64,000 nt of DNA from Gnetum montanum (GCA_015680685.1 MNCI01034769.1:55739-119738); one strand, 5' to 3'; counted from the stretch's first letter, positions 44,972-56,939 are shown. Numbers and translations are program-made. The notes: generated by a model not told the origin, from the sequence alone.

Positions 44972-46171
44972 TGTACCGTCCGAAATCATCGGTCTCCGGC
45001 TGGAAGGAAATAGAGGCCGTGGGATCACAGGACATGCACAGAAGACCCTACCTTCGCCTGAGGGCGAGCTGGAATGAACGAAGGTAGAGTACCTTGGGTG
45101 GTCTGCACGCGGATCAGACAAGGATTTCCTCGAACGTACACCGAAGTGTAATACGCTGGGTTATACGTGAACGGCGTAACAGGCGTAAATCAAAGCATAA
45201 ACAGCGTAATTGATGTGAATAGAGCGTAAAAGTAAATGAGCAAAAACAAAATACATGCAACAATTAATGCAAACTGTAAACGATTTTGGGAAGAAAATGT
45301 AACAATGGCATTACAGAATGAAAGTACAATGCACCGGTCTAACGCAGTTGTGATTGGAACACAATGCGGACGAAAAGCCCCGGTGGATGCAAGGATGATT
45401 GTGGCTAGTTCACACTGTAGGCACAACGTAGAGGCTGTATGCTTAGCATACAGGGTTGTCCAGCGTAAAAGGTTTTGTGCTCTGGTTCACAGTGTCTCTG
45501 CTCTCTGGTGTGCTCTAGAAATTTTGCCAACCCACCAGGATCTAGTGCAAAAATTAGGCTTTTATACAAGGTTTTGACGCTAGACTTGGGTTGGGAGACA
45601 CGTGGCGCGTTGACCGGGTGCAAAAGCGTAAAATTTACAAGTGTACAATATGTTACATTTGCTGGGTGTATACGCTACGTAGACACTGGGCGTATACACT
45701 GGAGGTGCTGTGCGTATGCGAACTTGGGCATAGATGTTGTGGACGCTGGCGTATACGCTAGTGGATGCTGGGCGTATATGCTGGGCGTATACGCTAGTGT
45801 GCTGGGCGTATACGCTGGGGCATATACGCTGATGGTTGCTGCCTTGTGCCAATTCTTACTCTGCAGTGCTGTTTCCATGCCGTCTCTGGGGATTTCATTG
45901 CCGGGCGTATGCATCTGTTGTACCTACTGAGCGTACATGTGAGGCGTGTACGCTGGACGTCTACACTAGGCATATACGCTGAGAATTTGAGCGTATACGC
46001 TAGGAATGTACACTTGGGCGTATATGCTGAGACTGCATACTTAGTGAAAATTAAGCATCTGATCTCTGAAGTTGCCATGTTTAGTATCTTATGTAGCCGT
46101 GGTCGTCTGTGGGTCCCAGGGACCTATTTCTTGTTGGAGAAGTACTAAGCTCGAAATTTTGTGGTGTTTCA
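44972..46171 (-). repeat. 3' LTR of Tat-like element
   Basis: 1200 bp, paired with 61836-63077. In the first ~78 bp the two differ at five positions, all transitions. GCGTATACGC-type motifs cluster at 45655-46040, with the TATA-like TTGTATAAAAG (minus strand) at 45559-45570. Frames rich in YAQ or IRP in this area are translations of the repeat and are not genes. Confidence 0.92.
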
Positions 46172-46184
46172 TTGGCCCCTCTTT
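46172..46184 (-). promoter_or_regulatory. Polypurine tract of Tat-like element
   Basis: Minus-strand AAAGAGGGGCCAA, abutting the 3' LTR start TGAAACACC. Confidence 0.8.
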
Positions 46185-47179
46185 GTTGATGCTTGGAGGA
46201 ATCAAGCCGAGAAGCGTTGACAAAAAAGTGCAAAACACCACAAACAACTTGATAGAGACTTTGTCCATTGCCACTTGACTAGACGTCATCGCCCCATGTT
46301 CAATAGTACATGGGATTGGGAAAGTGAAATTTGTAACTGGTAGAAGAATGGGGATTGTGGGGATTAGTAACTGCCCAAGGGATTGTGCTTGGTGAAGGGG
46401 ATGCTCTGGTGTGTGGCATGCTGGTCCTTGTCAATAGCCATTATTTAGCAGACTCGGAATCCAAATATGCAATGTGCGTTCTTTGATGGAACAAGACTCT
46501 TGTTTAGTGTCCAAGAGGACTTGTTGGCAAAGCCAAAGCCACGTGATGATGCGTTGCATTCTTTGAAGGAGCAGGGCCCTTTGTTTAGGGGAACCTGTTG
46601 GTGGAGAGCCAAAGCCATGCAGCTGGATGTTTTTTGACTATTTTTGACATGAGTATGGGAAGTGCCAAGGGTCTTGCATTTTTGTTTTTTGGAAGAAGCT
46701 TTGTTTTGATTTTGTACTCATGCTCAAGTGCTATGTTGTGTGTCGCAACCGCTGTAAAGTGTTATAGTATGCAACAGCGTGCTCAATGTTTTGAATGTAC
46801 TGGGCGTATCAAAGGTGTGGCTGAGTAGTGTGTGTCGGTGAATAGATAGAGAGTGTATCGGGAGATGGGGATGTACTAACAAATGGTTTGATTTAGTCTT
46901 TCCATGTATGCTTGTGAACATTGTCCCATCTTGCTGCTTGTGACGAAGTGCATTCTTGTGCGAAAACCTCTCGGTGTCATCATGCAAACAGAACTCCAAG
47001 GAGACAAGAAAACCATGAGTGAATAAGCAAGCTTAGCCTTACACAGCTACAGATGGAACAAAGATGCTGAAGGAGATTTCAGGCATTGTATACGAATGGT
47101 AGCAGCGTTGGTAGGATCGTCTGATGGCGAGCGATGTAGTGATGAAGTTTGAATGTGGCGGCAGATTGAGGAACCAGAG
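46185..47179 (-). other. Non-coding 3' region of Tat-like element
   Basis: About 1 kb between the repeat array at 47180 and the polypurine tract. No frame on either strand has a recognisable motif. It is probably the 3' untranslated part of the element. Confidence 0.55.
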
Positions 47180-47525
47180 ATGAACTTACCAGTTTATAGT
47201 CTTGGCGGACTATCATGGGTTAGTTTTATGTCGTAACCCGTTGGACATTGCTCGTTTAGCATCATGGTGGACGTTGCATTACCAGTTTCTAATCTTAGTG
47301 GACCATAAAGAGGCAAACTAGTTTATAGTCTTAGCGGACTCTGGCGAGTGTGACTGTGGCAGTTTACTGTCATGCCGGACGAGCGCTAGTTTATCGTCAT
47401 TGCAGACACAGTGTGGTATTAGTTTATCGTCATGATGCCGGGACAAGCTGTGGTATCAGTTTTAAGTCATAATCCAAGACTATTCTGTGGTATCAGTTTA
47501 TAGTCGTGACTCCAGGACTCGCACG
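47180..47525. repeat. Tandem-like repeats, set 1 (after integrase)
   Basis: About eight loosely spaced copies (30-45 bp apart) of a unit like AGTTTATAGTCATGCCGGAC. The unit is related to sets 2 (51130) and 3 (56745). The array starts just after the pol stop codon. Confidence 0.65.
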
Positions 47526-47540
47526 TACCTGAGCTTGTAC

Positions 47541-49151
47541 TTAAATGTAGAACGGTTTTAGGAACAAGTGATTGGTTGGATTGGCAAGCTCATTCCCTTC
47601 CATATCAGCTATCTTAAATGCTCCATTGTCAAATGCTTTGGTGACCAAGTAAGGCCCTTCCTAGTTGGCTGAGAATTTGTCCGGGTGTTACCGAACAACC
47701 TTAAGTACAAGGTCACCTTCTTTGATAGGGCGCTTATGGATGTCGTGCCGATGTCGTTGCCATTGTTGTTTTTGATACCATTCGATCTGATCGAGTGCAC
47801 GTATGCGTTCCTCCTCCACCGAGTCCAGGTCAATGATGCGCAGATCATCATTTTGTCCTTCGTCAAGGAGTCCAAAAAGTGTGATCCTTAAAGGTGGTAC
47901 CTGTAATTCTAAAGGTAAAACAACTTCTGAACCATAAACAAGACTATATGGTGTTTTACCTGTTGAAGTTCGATGTGTAGTACGGTATGCCCACAATGCA
48001 TATATCAATTGTTCATGCCACCTTCTCTTACTTTGGGTAAGCATCCTTTTAAGTATTGTAATAATGGTTTTGTTTGTTGCCTCTACTTGCCCATTACTCT
48101 GCGGATAGTAAGGGGATGAAAACGAGTGTTTGATCCCTAGATTTTCACAAAAGGTTTTGGTCTCAGCACTGCTAAATTGTGGCCCGTTGTCAGTGACGAT
48201 TGTCATGGGAATGCCATAGTGGGTTACAATATTTTCGAGAATGAAATTGCACATGTGTTTAGATGTAGTTTTGCGAAGGGGAGCGGCTTCTACCCACTTT
48301 GTGAAATATTCTATTGTGGCTATAATAAAACTATGCCCCGCAGAAGATGAGGGCATTATTGGGCCGATAAGGTCCAACCCCCACTTTTGAAAGGACCACG
48401 TGATTTGCGCTGTATGCAACTCATTTGGTGGGACATGGATTAGATTGCTATGTTTTTGACAAGTACTACATGTTTTAACCTTAGAGAGATAGTCATACTC
48501 CATGTGTGGCCAATAGTAGCCTAAGTGCCTTATCTTCATTGCCATGGCTTTTGGTGCTATGTGTCCTCCGCATAGGCCCTCGTGTATCTGTTCAACAATG
48601 GTTTGGGCATTGGTACTACCAACGCATGTTAGCAATATGCCTTCGTAGGATCTACGACACAATGTGTCCCCTACCAGGGTATACTGCTTAGAACGTTTTC
48701 GTACTGCATCGTTTTGTGCATTTGTTAGATGTTGTGGTGTTTCACCCCGTAGAAGGTACTCTTTTATGTCGTCATACCATTCTATCGCGTATGTTGTACT
48801 AATAGATGCTATTGGTAATGTATCAAGAGTATCAGTTATTGGTTCGGCACAATTGGTTACGAAGCTTGGTAATGCATGGAACATGTCTGGCGATATGTTT
48901 AACGCTAATGTGGCTAACGCATCCGCAATGGTGTTATCATTTCTAGAAATGTGTTGCACATCGATGTTTTCAAATCGCCTCATTAAGTGTTTTGCTAAGT
49001 CACAGTATGGTTGTAAATGTTGGGCTTTGCATGTATAAACATCTGTGACTTGGTTTAAGACCAGTTGTGAGTCTCCTCTAACTACAAGCCGTGTGATGTC
49101 CGAAGCTAGTGCTGTCACGAGACCTCTAAGGAGACTTTCGTATTCTGCCAT
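47541..49151 (-). pseudogene. Second RNase H and integrase (Tat-like)
   Basis: Continuous for 487 codons (49151-47688), then two stops before the natural end at 47541. Residues 1-90 end the archaeal-type RNase H: Glu in MAEYESLL, Asp in RGDSQLV, Asp in NTIADALA. Integrase follows, with zinc finger H190/H197/C228/C231 (HEGLCGGH...CSTC) and catalytic core D260, D321, E357. The 35-residue gap between the last two gives the classic D,D-35-E form. The C-terminal GPY module EGPYLVTKAF (about 47640) lies after the stop at 47685-47687. Integrase inserts the cDNA. The core is intact, so loss of the tail is the main visible defect. Confidence 0.92.
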
Positions 49152-51127
49152 GTTGTTGGTACAATGAAAGTTAAAACGATAAGCAAAGGGTCAGATTTCC
49201 CCAGAGGGATAGGTGATGACAGCGGCTACACTTCCCCCTCGAGAGGTGGATGCTTCATCGAAGTTTAGAATGGCATCGTAGTCATTGGGCACTGTGTCTA
49301 TTGCACTTATATTCTCATCCGGGAATTTTGGCTCTATTATCGCTTGATCGTGCGTTGGTGACGTGGCCATTTGACTTGCTATGGCTTGAACTTTAATTGA
49401 TGATTGTGCTATGTAGTGCAGGTCAAATTCAGCTATCATGGCTTTCCAACGGGCTATTCGACTCGTTTCGTAAATGTTTCCGGTGATGGCCCTCAGCACA
49501 TTATCCTTGCAAATTATGTTAACTTGGTTACGGAAGAGGTAATGTCACCATTTCCTTAAAGAGAAGACCTAAGCTAAACATGACCTCTCCACGTCGTTAT
49601 ACTTTTTCTCTTGGGCAACTAATGTGTGGCTTAAGTAATATACAGGGACTTCGGTTCCGTGATCTTGTTTCTGTTAAAGCATAGACGCGATTGAAGAATC
49701 TGAAGTGGCAAGGTAGATGTAAAATAGTTTATCATTTTGAGGAGGATAAACCATGGGTAATCGTGCAAGTGCCGTTTTAATGTTATCGAATGCTTCTTGG
49801 CACTGTGGAGTCCATTCAAAATGGACATTTTTGCATAACAGGTGATTCATAGGTTTTAGTTTGTTTATCAGTTTTTCTATGAAGTGCCTGATAAATTGTA
49901 ATCTACCTTGTAGATCTCGAAGTTCGGTAAGGTTGCCTGGTGGTTTTAGGTTTGTTATGACCTTAACCTTGTCGGGGTCTACTCGTATCCCTGCTTCTAA
50001 GGCTATAAATCAGAGCATTTTTCCTGTCTCAATTTTTTTGGGTTGAGTCTCAATTCATACTTTAAACAATGTTTTAATACTAGGTCAAGATCTTGTATAT
50101 GTTGTTCTAATGTTTTTGACTTAACCACAATGTCGTCCACGTAGTCGTTGAGCGAGTGTAACATGTAATCGGTAAAGATAAATGTCATCACTCTTTGATA
50201 CGTGGCCCCAGCATTCTTGAGACCAAAGGGCATCATTGTATAACAAAAGGTTCCCCATGGTGTCATAAAGGTTGTCCAAAGCTGATGCTCCGGGTTGATG
50301 CGTATTTGATTGTATCTCGAGAAGCCATCCATAAAAGATAATAGTGCATGCCCAGCGGTCGAGTCAACAAGTTGATCGATGCTGGGTAGAGGAAAATCAT
50401 ATTTTATGGTTGCAACATTTAAATCCTGGAAGTCAATGCATAAGCGAATGCTTCCGTTCTTCTTTGGGATAATGACCATGTTGGATACCCAGTCGGCGTA
50501 ATCAACGGCCCGAATGAAACCAGCCTGATAAAGCTTGGTGATCTCATTATGAACTGCCAATGCCACCTCAGGTTTAACCTTTCGTGCCTTTTGTTTTACC
50601 GATCTCAATTTCGGATCAAGGATAATATTATGTTGGACAATTCAAGGGTCTAACCCGGGCATGTCCGTGTAAGACCAAGCGAATTTTTTTATGTTTTCCC
50701 TAAGCACGTCCTCAATGTCTTTGGCTAGTTGCGGTTGTAGTAATGTGCTTAATTTTATTATTTTGATTTCCCCATTGGTCATGGTGATGGGGGTTTCAGT
50801 CAACGGGTCTTTAGTGATATTTTCGGCTTCTATGTCAAGGGGTTTTATCATGCCTTTGTAGTTGTCTATTGTTTGCTGTGTTGAGGCGATGACTGCATCG
50901 TCTGTTGATGAACTTAAGTGGATGAGGTTTATGTTAATATCTCTTGCAATTTTGCCATATGGTCCTTCAATGATTAACAGTGCGGTTAAATGCTGGCAAT
51001 CCATCGAGCTTTCTCCTGCCAATAAACAGAGAGCCGAATGAGCTGATGGGTATCGTTCTACGTTCTTTGGTAATTTTAAATTATGTGTACATGCATGATG
51101 GTGGGTTATCATCACACCAGAACACAT
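49152..51127 (-). pseudogene. Reverse transcriptase and gypsy RNase H (Tat-like)
   Basis: The minus strand opens with a pol linker (51127-50642) ending in FAWSYTDMPGLDP, the usual lead-in to gypsy RT. One stop later the RT runs 50608-50003: WVSNMVIIPKKNGSIRLCIDFQDLN, FPLPSIDQLVD, FMDGFSRYNQI, MPFGLKNAGATYQRVM and the catalytic DYVDDIVVKS. A single frameshift near 50020 leads into the connection and gypsy RNase H (about 49790-49490, including VPVYYLSHTL and RNQVNIICKDN). It continues to the start of the second RNase H, with its first Asp in ILNFDEAST (about 49280). About five stops are present. It made element cDNA before decay. Confidence 0.9.
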
Positions 51128-51129
51128 GG

Positions 51130-51290
51130 TAGTTTAAGGCCATACCGGGCTGTCATGGAAGTTTAAGGTCATACCGGGCCGTGGTGAGTTCGTATGTGGT
51201 AGTTTAAGGCCGTACCGGGCCGTCATGGTAGTTTAATGCCATACCGGGCCATCATGGCAGTTTAAGGCCATATCGGGCCGTAACGGCAAT
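51130..51290. repeat. Tandem repeats, set 2 (before RT, at promoter side of cassette)
   Basis: Five to six units of about 29 bp built on GGTAGTTTAAGGCCATACCG followed by GGCCGTCAT, directly upstream (in element sense) of the pol linker. It marks one edge of the antisense-gene cassette. Confidence 0.8.
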
Positions 51291-51299
51291 TTACGCTGG

Positions 51300-51510
51300 A
51301 ACGTTCGGCGTAAACGCGTGAAATGGGGTTCACAGGGGAATTGGGATGTAGTGATTTTGTTTTATTTCAGATATATATAGTTTTTTTATTCTTTTTTTGA
51401 GCAAATTTTGGTGAAAAATAAGTAAAAAGGGAAAAAGTAGCAAAAAGTAGCAAACCGGGAGGCGACGGCATAAGTGGCGGCGGCAACGACGGCGGAGCGC
51501 TATATAAAGG
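51300..51510 (+). promoter_or_regulatory. Promoter of the antisense gene
   Basis: A G+C-rich stretch (51460-51500) precedes a good TATA box, TATATAAA at 51501-51508. The plus-strand gene and its repeat-rich leader lie downstream, which supports independent transcription against the element. Activity is inferred. Confidence 0.6.
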
Positions 51511-51539
51511 AGGGGGCGTCATTTGTCATACTGCATTCT

Positions 51540-52640
51540 GAGCGTAAACCTCTAAGCAAAAATCAGAGTGTAAACTTCCCAGCGTAAGCGTAAGCTGCGA
51601 AACCTTGGCGTAAGCGTAAACTTGTGAAACCCTGAGCGTAGATGCTGACGACTAGACCCCAGCGTAGACACTGACGACTGAACCCCAGCGTAGACGCCGA
51701 GGGTAGAAGGTGAAGCGTAGGCATACAGAGTTTCAATCCTTAGCGTAAGCTATCAATCCCAACGTAGATGCCGAGCGTAGAAGGTGAAGCATAGGCATAC
51801 AGAGTTTCAACCCTCAGCGTAAGCTGTCAATCCCAGCGTAGACGCCGAGATGGGCAAAGGCAAGGAAGTGGAAGGGTAGGGGAGGAAGAGTCCTGACTTG
51901 ACCTTCGCAGAGGAGAGCAAAGCCATGCTGCAGTGCCTACCCAGGCCAAGGATTCCGTCATGGCCTGAGTCATCACACAAGTAGGCTCTGATCCCGCCTC
52001 TGTTAGTTATTTTTTCTTGTACATGTTTCGTAGCGTAGACAGTCTCGTAGAGGGCTTCGGCGTATATGCCGAGCGTAGAGAGTTAGCGTAGAGGGTTTTC
52101 GACGTATACGCCGAGTGTAAATTCATAGCGTAAAGTCTCGATAGCGTAGACTGTCATAGCGTAATCCGTAATCACTTTTTCTTGCACGAAGCGTAGACGA
52201 TTGTATCAGCGTAAACTATAGCGTAAATAAGTTTTCTATGCACGAAGTTCTATTTTATCAGCGTAGATTTTCTGTTCCATCAGCGTAGATGGTTTACGCT
52301 ATTACGGCGTATACGCCGAGGGTTTCTGCAGCGTATACGCTGAGCGTGAACAGTTGATTCTTTTCAAGCATTGTACAACGTATACTTGTTTTCATGCAAA
52401 CTGTTTTCGGCGTAAACTGTTTGTTCAATGCCTAGCATAGACTATTTACGCTGACAGCCTCTGTGGCGTATACACTGAGGGTTTCTTCAGCTTATATGCT
52501 AAGCGTAAGAGGTTCGGGTGACAGCGTAAACAGTTGGTTGTCAGCGTATACGCCGGGTCAGGCAGCGTATACGCCGAGCGTAAACTAATTTTGACAGCGT
52601 ATACGCTAGGTTTAGCAGCGTATACACCAAGCGTAAACAG
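51540..52640 (+). repeat. GCGTA(A/T/G)AC motif array in the antisense leader
   Basis: Dozens of GCGTAAAC, GCGTAGAC and GCGTATACGC motifs, including a ~75-bp unit repeated twice at about 51690-51840 (GTAGAAGGTGAAGCGTAGGC core). An ATG at 51850 opens MGKGKEVEG and meets a stop. A GT donor-like site follows at 51981, so much of the array could be a first intron. The same motifs occur in the LTR U3 and in the leader at 61140-61800. Confidence 0.65.
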
Positions 52641-52658
52641 TCGGGAAATTTTTCTAAG

Positions 52659-55600
52659 TGTCGATTTATGATGTGAACTTTTGTTTTTCGCATTGTTTTG
52701 ATGCATGGCTGATTTACGATGGCATCCTGGTTACTTGCAAGGATAGTAAGCCTTTTCTCCTCGTTGTTGAGCTCGTTGGGTTGCTAACATGGTTTGGCCC
52801 TATTAAGGCTGATGAGCCTACCCTGGATCTAATTGTGGACAACAATGGGGTCTGGTTCAGAGAAGGTGCATGTGAATTCCTGGCCTTCATGCTAGACAAC
52901 TTCGAAGTGGCTATTTGGTCGAACCTAAGTGAAGTGGTGGCGCGAAGCGTGCTTGAGGCAATGCTGCCGGGAGCCGCGGAGGGTGTTATGGGTTTCATAG
53001 AGGACATTGAAGAGGAGCCGTTTGTGAACGAGGATGGTTCTACCCGCGGGCCCAGGTCTACACGCCCGTTAGCGCGCGTGTGGGCACAATTGCCGCGAGG
53101 GCTTGATTACCTCAACAACACTCTATTCATAGCTGCACGCGTGCACACATTGTTCCAGAATCTCCCTGGCACCATGTACCAGGTGGATAGGTAGGACCAT
53201 TTAAGTTTATTGTTTCTCTTCACCGTTTGGTATTTGCTTCTGTTTTGACATCTGTTTGTTTGTAGGCCTAAGGTTAACCCGGACGGGACGTGCGTTGAAG
53301 ATGAAGGGCTTGCTCTTGCTCACACCGCTCTAGAGGCTTTTATGGTGGGTCCCACCATTCGTGGAACCGTATTGGGTCAAACAAAGGGCGCGATCGTTCA
53401 TTTTCATAAGCAATTTTCTAGAGCATTCGCGATGTGCCAAGCTCGTGGATGGCTGCATGAAGATTGGTCAGATAAGGGACCAGTCTTCCCCCGTGACTCC
53501 AGTTCAGGCAGCACATCCAAGTCCACTACGGGAGGTAAATGACAATGTCTTTTGTATGTGCTAACGTATTTGTTCAACTGTCAGGCGTTATGCTGATGTG
53601 ATAATTTTGGAATGTATTTGCAGTTGATGTACCTCCTAGCGGGGACCCGGTTACGACGGGCCGAACTAAGACTACATTGTCGATGAAGTTTGGAGAGGTC
53701 AGTAAGGCCCAAACGTGGTTACGTACACATGCTCCACCGTCCACTATTCATTACTTAGATAATGTCGGCCTCATGGAGCTTTTCACAACCCCGAGTCCTG
53801 ATGTATCAATAGCGGAAATGATTGGGATCGTGGATTCTTTTAATGAGTCTGTCTCCTACTACAGCACCCGGATTAAGGGTGTTAAGGTAGTTTTACATCT
53901 ATCTCCTAAATTCTTTTCAAACTTATTTGGGGTACTAGTAGATGGCATAAGTGTAGTTTTAGACAAGGCTCATAAAGAGCTCCAAACGGTGCGTGAATTG
54001 GAGGACTGGTTGGGCCTGGCCAAGGGTGCCAAGGGATTCCCAATGTAGGGGAAATCTAAGGTTGTGGAGGTGAATGAATTATATCCCCTCTTTAGGGCAC
54101 GGGTGTTCCCCAAATCCCTTTCTCAGGTACGGAGTCTTGGGGTTGAGGCTGTACGCGTCATGCGAACTATCCTGGAAACCGGAATGTGCTATAATTGGGC
54201 CCAATTTTTGTTGTCGGGCATGCACAAGGAGATAGTGCGATTGCGTTCGAATGTCGAAGCGCAATCCCACTTCACCTTTGCCTTCTTTGTCGGTTACCTT
54301 CATCACTTCATCGAGTTTCTGGTAGTCCACGGAGACAACAAGTTTGTTCTACGGGATCGGGGTCAACTATCCTGCCCGTGGATCAACCACTTGTTCGAAA
54401 TAGCCAAGTCCCAAGATGCTCCTGAGGGCATTGATGAATTCATGTCTGTTACAACAGGGGGGTCTTCTGGTACGTCAATCCACACACGCGACAACTTGGG
54501 ATTACAGCCAAATGATGTGCCTTACACTACGAGAAGAGCCGAGCGGGTTATCAAAGAGATCGTTGTCCAGGCCAAATCGAAGCTGAAAAGGCACGAACAC
54601 GCAACTGAGGAAGTCTCGAATGTGAGCGAGCCACGAGTGAAGCGCATATGATTCAAGATGCCTGGTAAGTAGACTTCGCCAGCTTATTATTTTATTGTTT
54701 TCGTTTTGTTCATAATTTTTTCTTCAATCGCTTACATGTCACTGATGTCTTTGGCTTGATTTGAGAAGTGAGGAAGCAGGTGTTAGAAACTATTACTGAG
54801 GAGGAGGAGACCAATACGGAGTGGAATAATGAAGAGGAAAATGTGGAGAAGGATCAGGGAGGAGGAACGGAGGAGTTAAAGGAAAACACCACAGAAACTG
54901 AGCCGTTGGATGATTAGGGTGGTGTCGACCAAATGTTCAGCAGCTTTCTTAAGCGAAAGCTGGACTTAGGGGATCTCCCAGAAGGTGACAAGGAGCATGG
55001 TACGTTTTCTTTTTATTTTATTTTATACTGCTTTGTTAGTTGTCATTTCTATGGTCTTTTATTTTCATGTTTTCATTTCTTCCAGACGAAGGCAACAAAA
55101 CCAGGATGATGTGCTTAGACGTACCTATGAAGACGGTTCCCCCTGAGAGGACCACGAAGGTTAGTTCATCCCACACCCGTGAGCCATTTACTTGGACGGA
55201 AATGCCAAGTAAGATGGATTTTGTGGGTGGAATTGCAGAAGAAGTTGTCGAACGAATTCAGGAGGTCCACCCTGAAATAGATATAACGTTTTTAAATCGT
55301 TTACCATTTTAGAGTGTCACACCCTGTTTCTGTTGTCTTAACATTTGATCTTTTCGTATGCATAGGTGCCAAGTTGAGGTGGGATCCGTCTGAGATAATT
55401 AGCATAGAGAGTTTGCCCACGTTATCCCCAGAAGTTGAGTAGGTGCCAAGACCTGTTTATGATGAGGTGGCGGAAGGCCTAGTACACAATGCCAAGTCAC
55501 TATGGACTTGTAGGCGTTCCGTCGAACAGTTGTGGCTGCAGATTCAAGCGAAGGAAAAGGAAGTCTCCGAATTGTCAGTTGAACGTGACGATCTTAAGGC

Positions 55601-56350
55601 TTGATACAAGTTTGCCGCTGCTAAACTAAGCTGTGATCGCTCTTGGCGAACATCTGAGGTTACGTATACCAGATATTGGAATCTACTAAATTGTCATGCG
55701 TCGCTGACTCGGAGAATGGAAGAACGTAAAGCCCAAATAGATCTCCTGAACCTTAAATGTCAAGATTGGAAAGCTTTCACTAACAAGGTACGCAAGTGGG
55801 GTTAGGATGAAAAGAACCACAAACACCATTACAAGAAGTCATTAAAGGAAGTGTCTGTTGAAAAACGGCAACTGGAAATGTTTGTGGAGGGTTTGGGTTT
55901 GCGTTCTGCTTTTGATACCTTTTCTCAAAACACAACTGTTGAGATGGAGTCGCCTACAAGGGTGATTCCAACTACTTCTGGGGAAGTGTCTGTGGGTGAA
56001 TTTCCTCTGAAACATCCTACCTGGTCGGCTGTTGACAAGGGAAAGGCCTTGGCAGATGTTGACCTAGGCCTTGATGAGACAGATTGGACTAGTGTCTCGG
56101 AAGAGGAAATCCTTCGTCGGTTGGAATTTGGCTTAGGGGGATCTCCTATGGTAAGCATTTTGCCATTATGAAATCGATTTGCTGAATAATGTTTGAAATT
56201 TTGGCATTCTCTTATTCTTACATTGATTGTCTCTTTTTGTATTTTCAGGATGAAGGTGGTGACGATGCCCAAGAAGCTGGCCCCAATGGAGCGAGGGCCC
56301 CTGACGCCGGTGGATCTAAAGGGGACGATCCTCCTATCCTAGATGCTTAG
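52659..56350 (+). pseudogene. Antisense multi-exon gene with FCP1/NIF-like domain
   Basis: Seven exons join in phase through GT-AG introns: about 52659-53190, 53266-53534, 53624-54664, 54766-54999, 55086-55298, 55366-56150 and 56249-56350. Exon 1 resembles the NIF/FCP1-type HAD phosphatase domain (WLIYDGILV, ACEFLAFMLDNFEVAIWSNLS, ARVWAQLPRG, NTLFIAARV, NLPGTMYQVD). The first catalytic Asp and the Thr of DxDxT are replaced, so it would be a pseudo-phosphatase. Exon 3 has a globular segment. Exon 4 is acidic (TEEEETNTEW). Exon 6 is coiled-coil-like. Six in-frame stops (54046 TAG, 54649 TGA, 54915 TAG, 55440 TAG, 55602 TGA, 55803 TAG) are the only breaks. The exact start is uncertain. Additional ORFs are known in Tat elements. 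Whether this one is a captured host gene is inference. Confidence 0.75.
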
Positions 56351-56744
56351 TTTTTTTTTTTTAGTTTTTTAGTTTTATCATTTTGTGCTTTTATGAAACT
56401 ACTCTGACTCAAATTTATACATGAATTGTAAATTAAGATGAATGAAACTAGTTAACTCTTGTACTTGTATATTATTTCATGTATGAATTGTTTTTTGTTG
56501 ATTTCGAGTTTAATTGCAAACATGTCTCGGTAATGTAAAATGTTTTGGTTGTTTTTCTCTTTTTTCTTGAGAGTAATGCATGGATGTAATGATAAATCCG
56601 AGTGTAATGATAAACGAAAGAGGAAAACAAAGTATAAGTGTGTGATCTAGTTTAAGGCCATTTCGGGCCCCAGTCGTAAACAAGGAACATTTCAAATAAT
56701 GTGGGTGGATTTCCCAGTTGACCGACCATTTCTGGTCGTGGCTA
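56351..56744. other. Spacer behind the antisense gene
   Basis: Non-coding. T-rich directly after the stop (56351-56375), with AATGAAAC and AATTGT-rich sequence that could contain the gene's polyadenylation region. A single diverged AGTTTAAGGCCATTTCGGGC unit lies at about 56650. Confidence 0.5.
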
Positions 56745-56935
56745 GTTTTATGTCATTTCAGACGGATTATAGTTTAACTTCATTTCGGACGGATTGTAGT
56801 TTAACGTCATTTCGGACAGATTGTAGTTTAATGTCATTTCGGACGGATTGTAGTTTAATGTCGTTTTGGACAAGTTGTAGTTTAACGTCATTTCGGACTT
56901 GTTGTAGTTTAATGTCATTTAGGACTTGTTGGGAT
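56745..56935. repeat. 27-bp tandem repeats, set 3 (after protease)
   Basis: Seven units of 27 bp built on GATTGTAGTTTAACGTCATT followed by TCGGAC. It lies between the protease-region frame and the 3' end of the antisense gene, so it marks the second edge of the cassette. The unit resembles set 2 (TAGTTTAAGGCCATACCGGGC). Confidence 0.85.
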
Positions 56936-56939
56936 GGTA

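Noticed and set aside
45475-46148. Several overlapping frames on both strands
   Set aside because: All are by-products of the 3' LTR and its repeat cluster. None has a protein motif.
56745-56935. Regular 27-bp repeats resembling a CRISPR array
   Set aside because: Units are directly adjacent with no spacers, the genome is plant nuclear, and no cas genes are present. They are tandem repeats.
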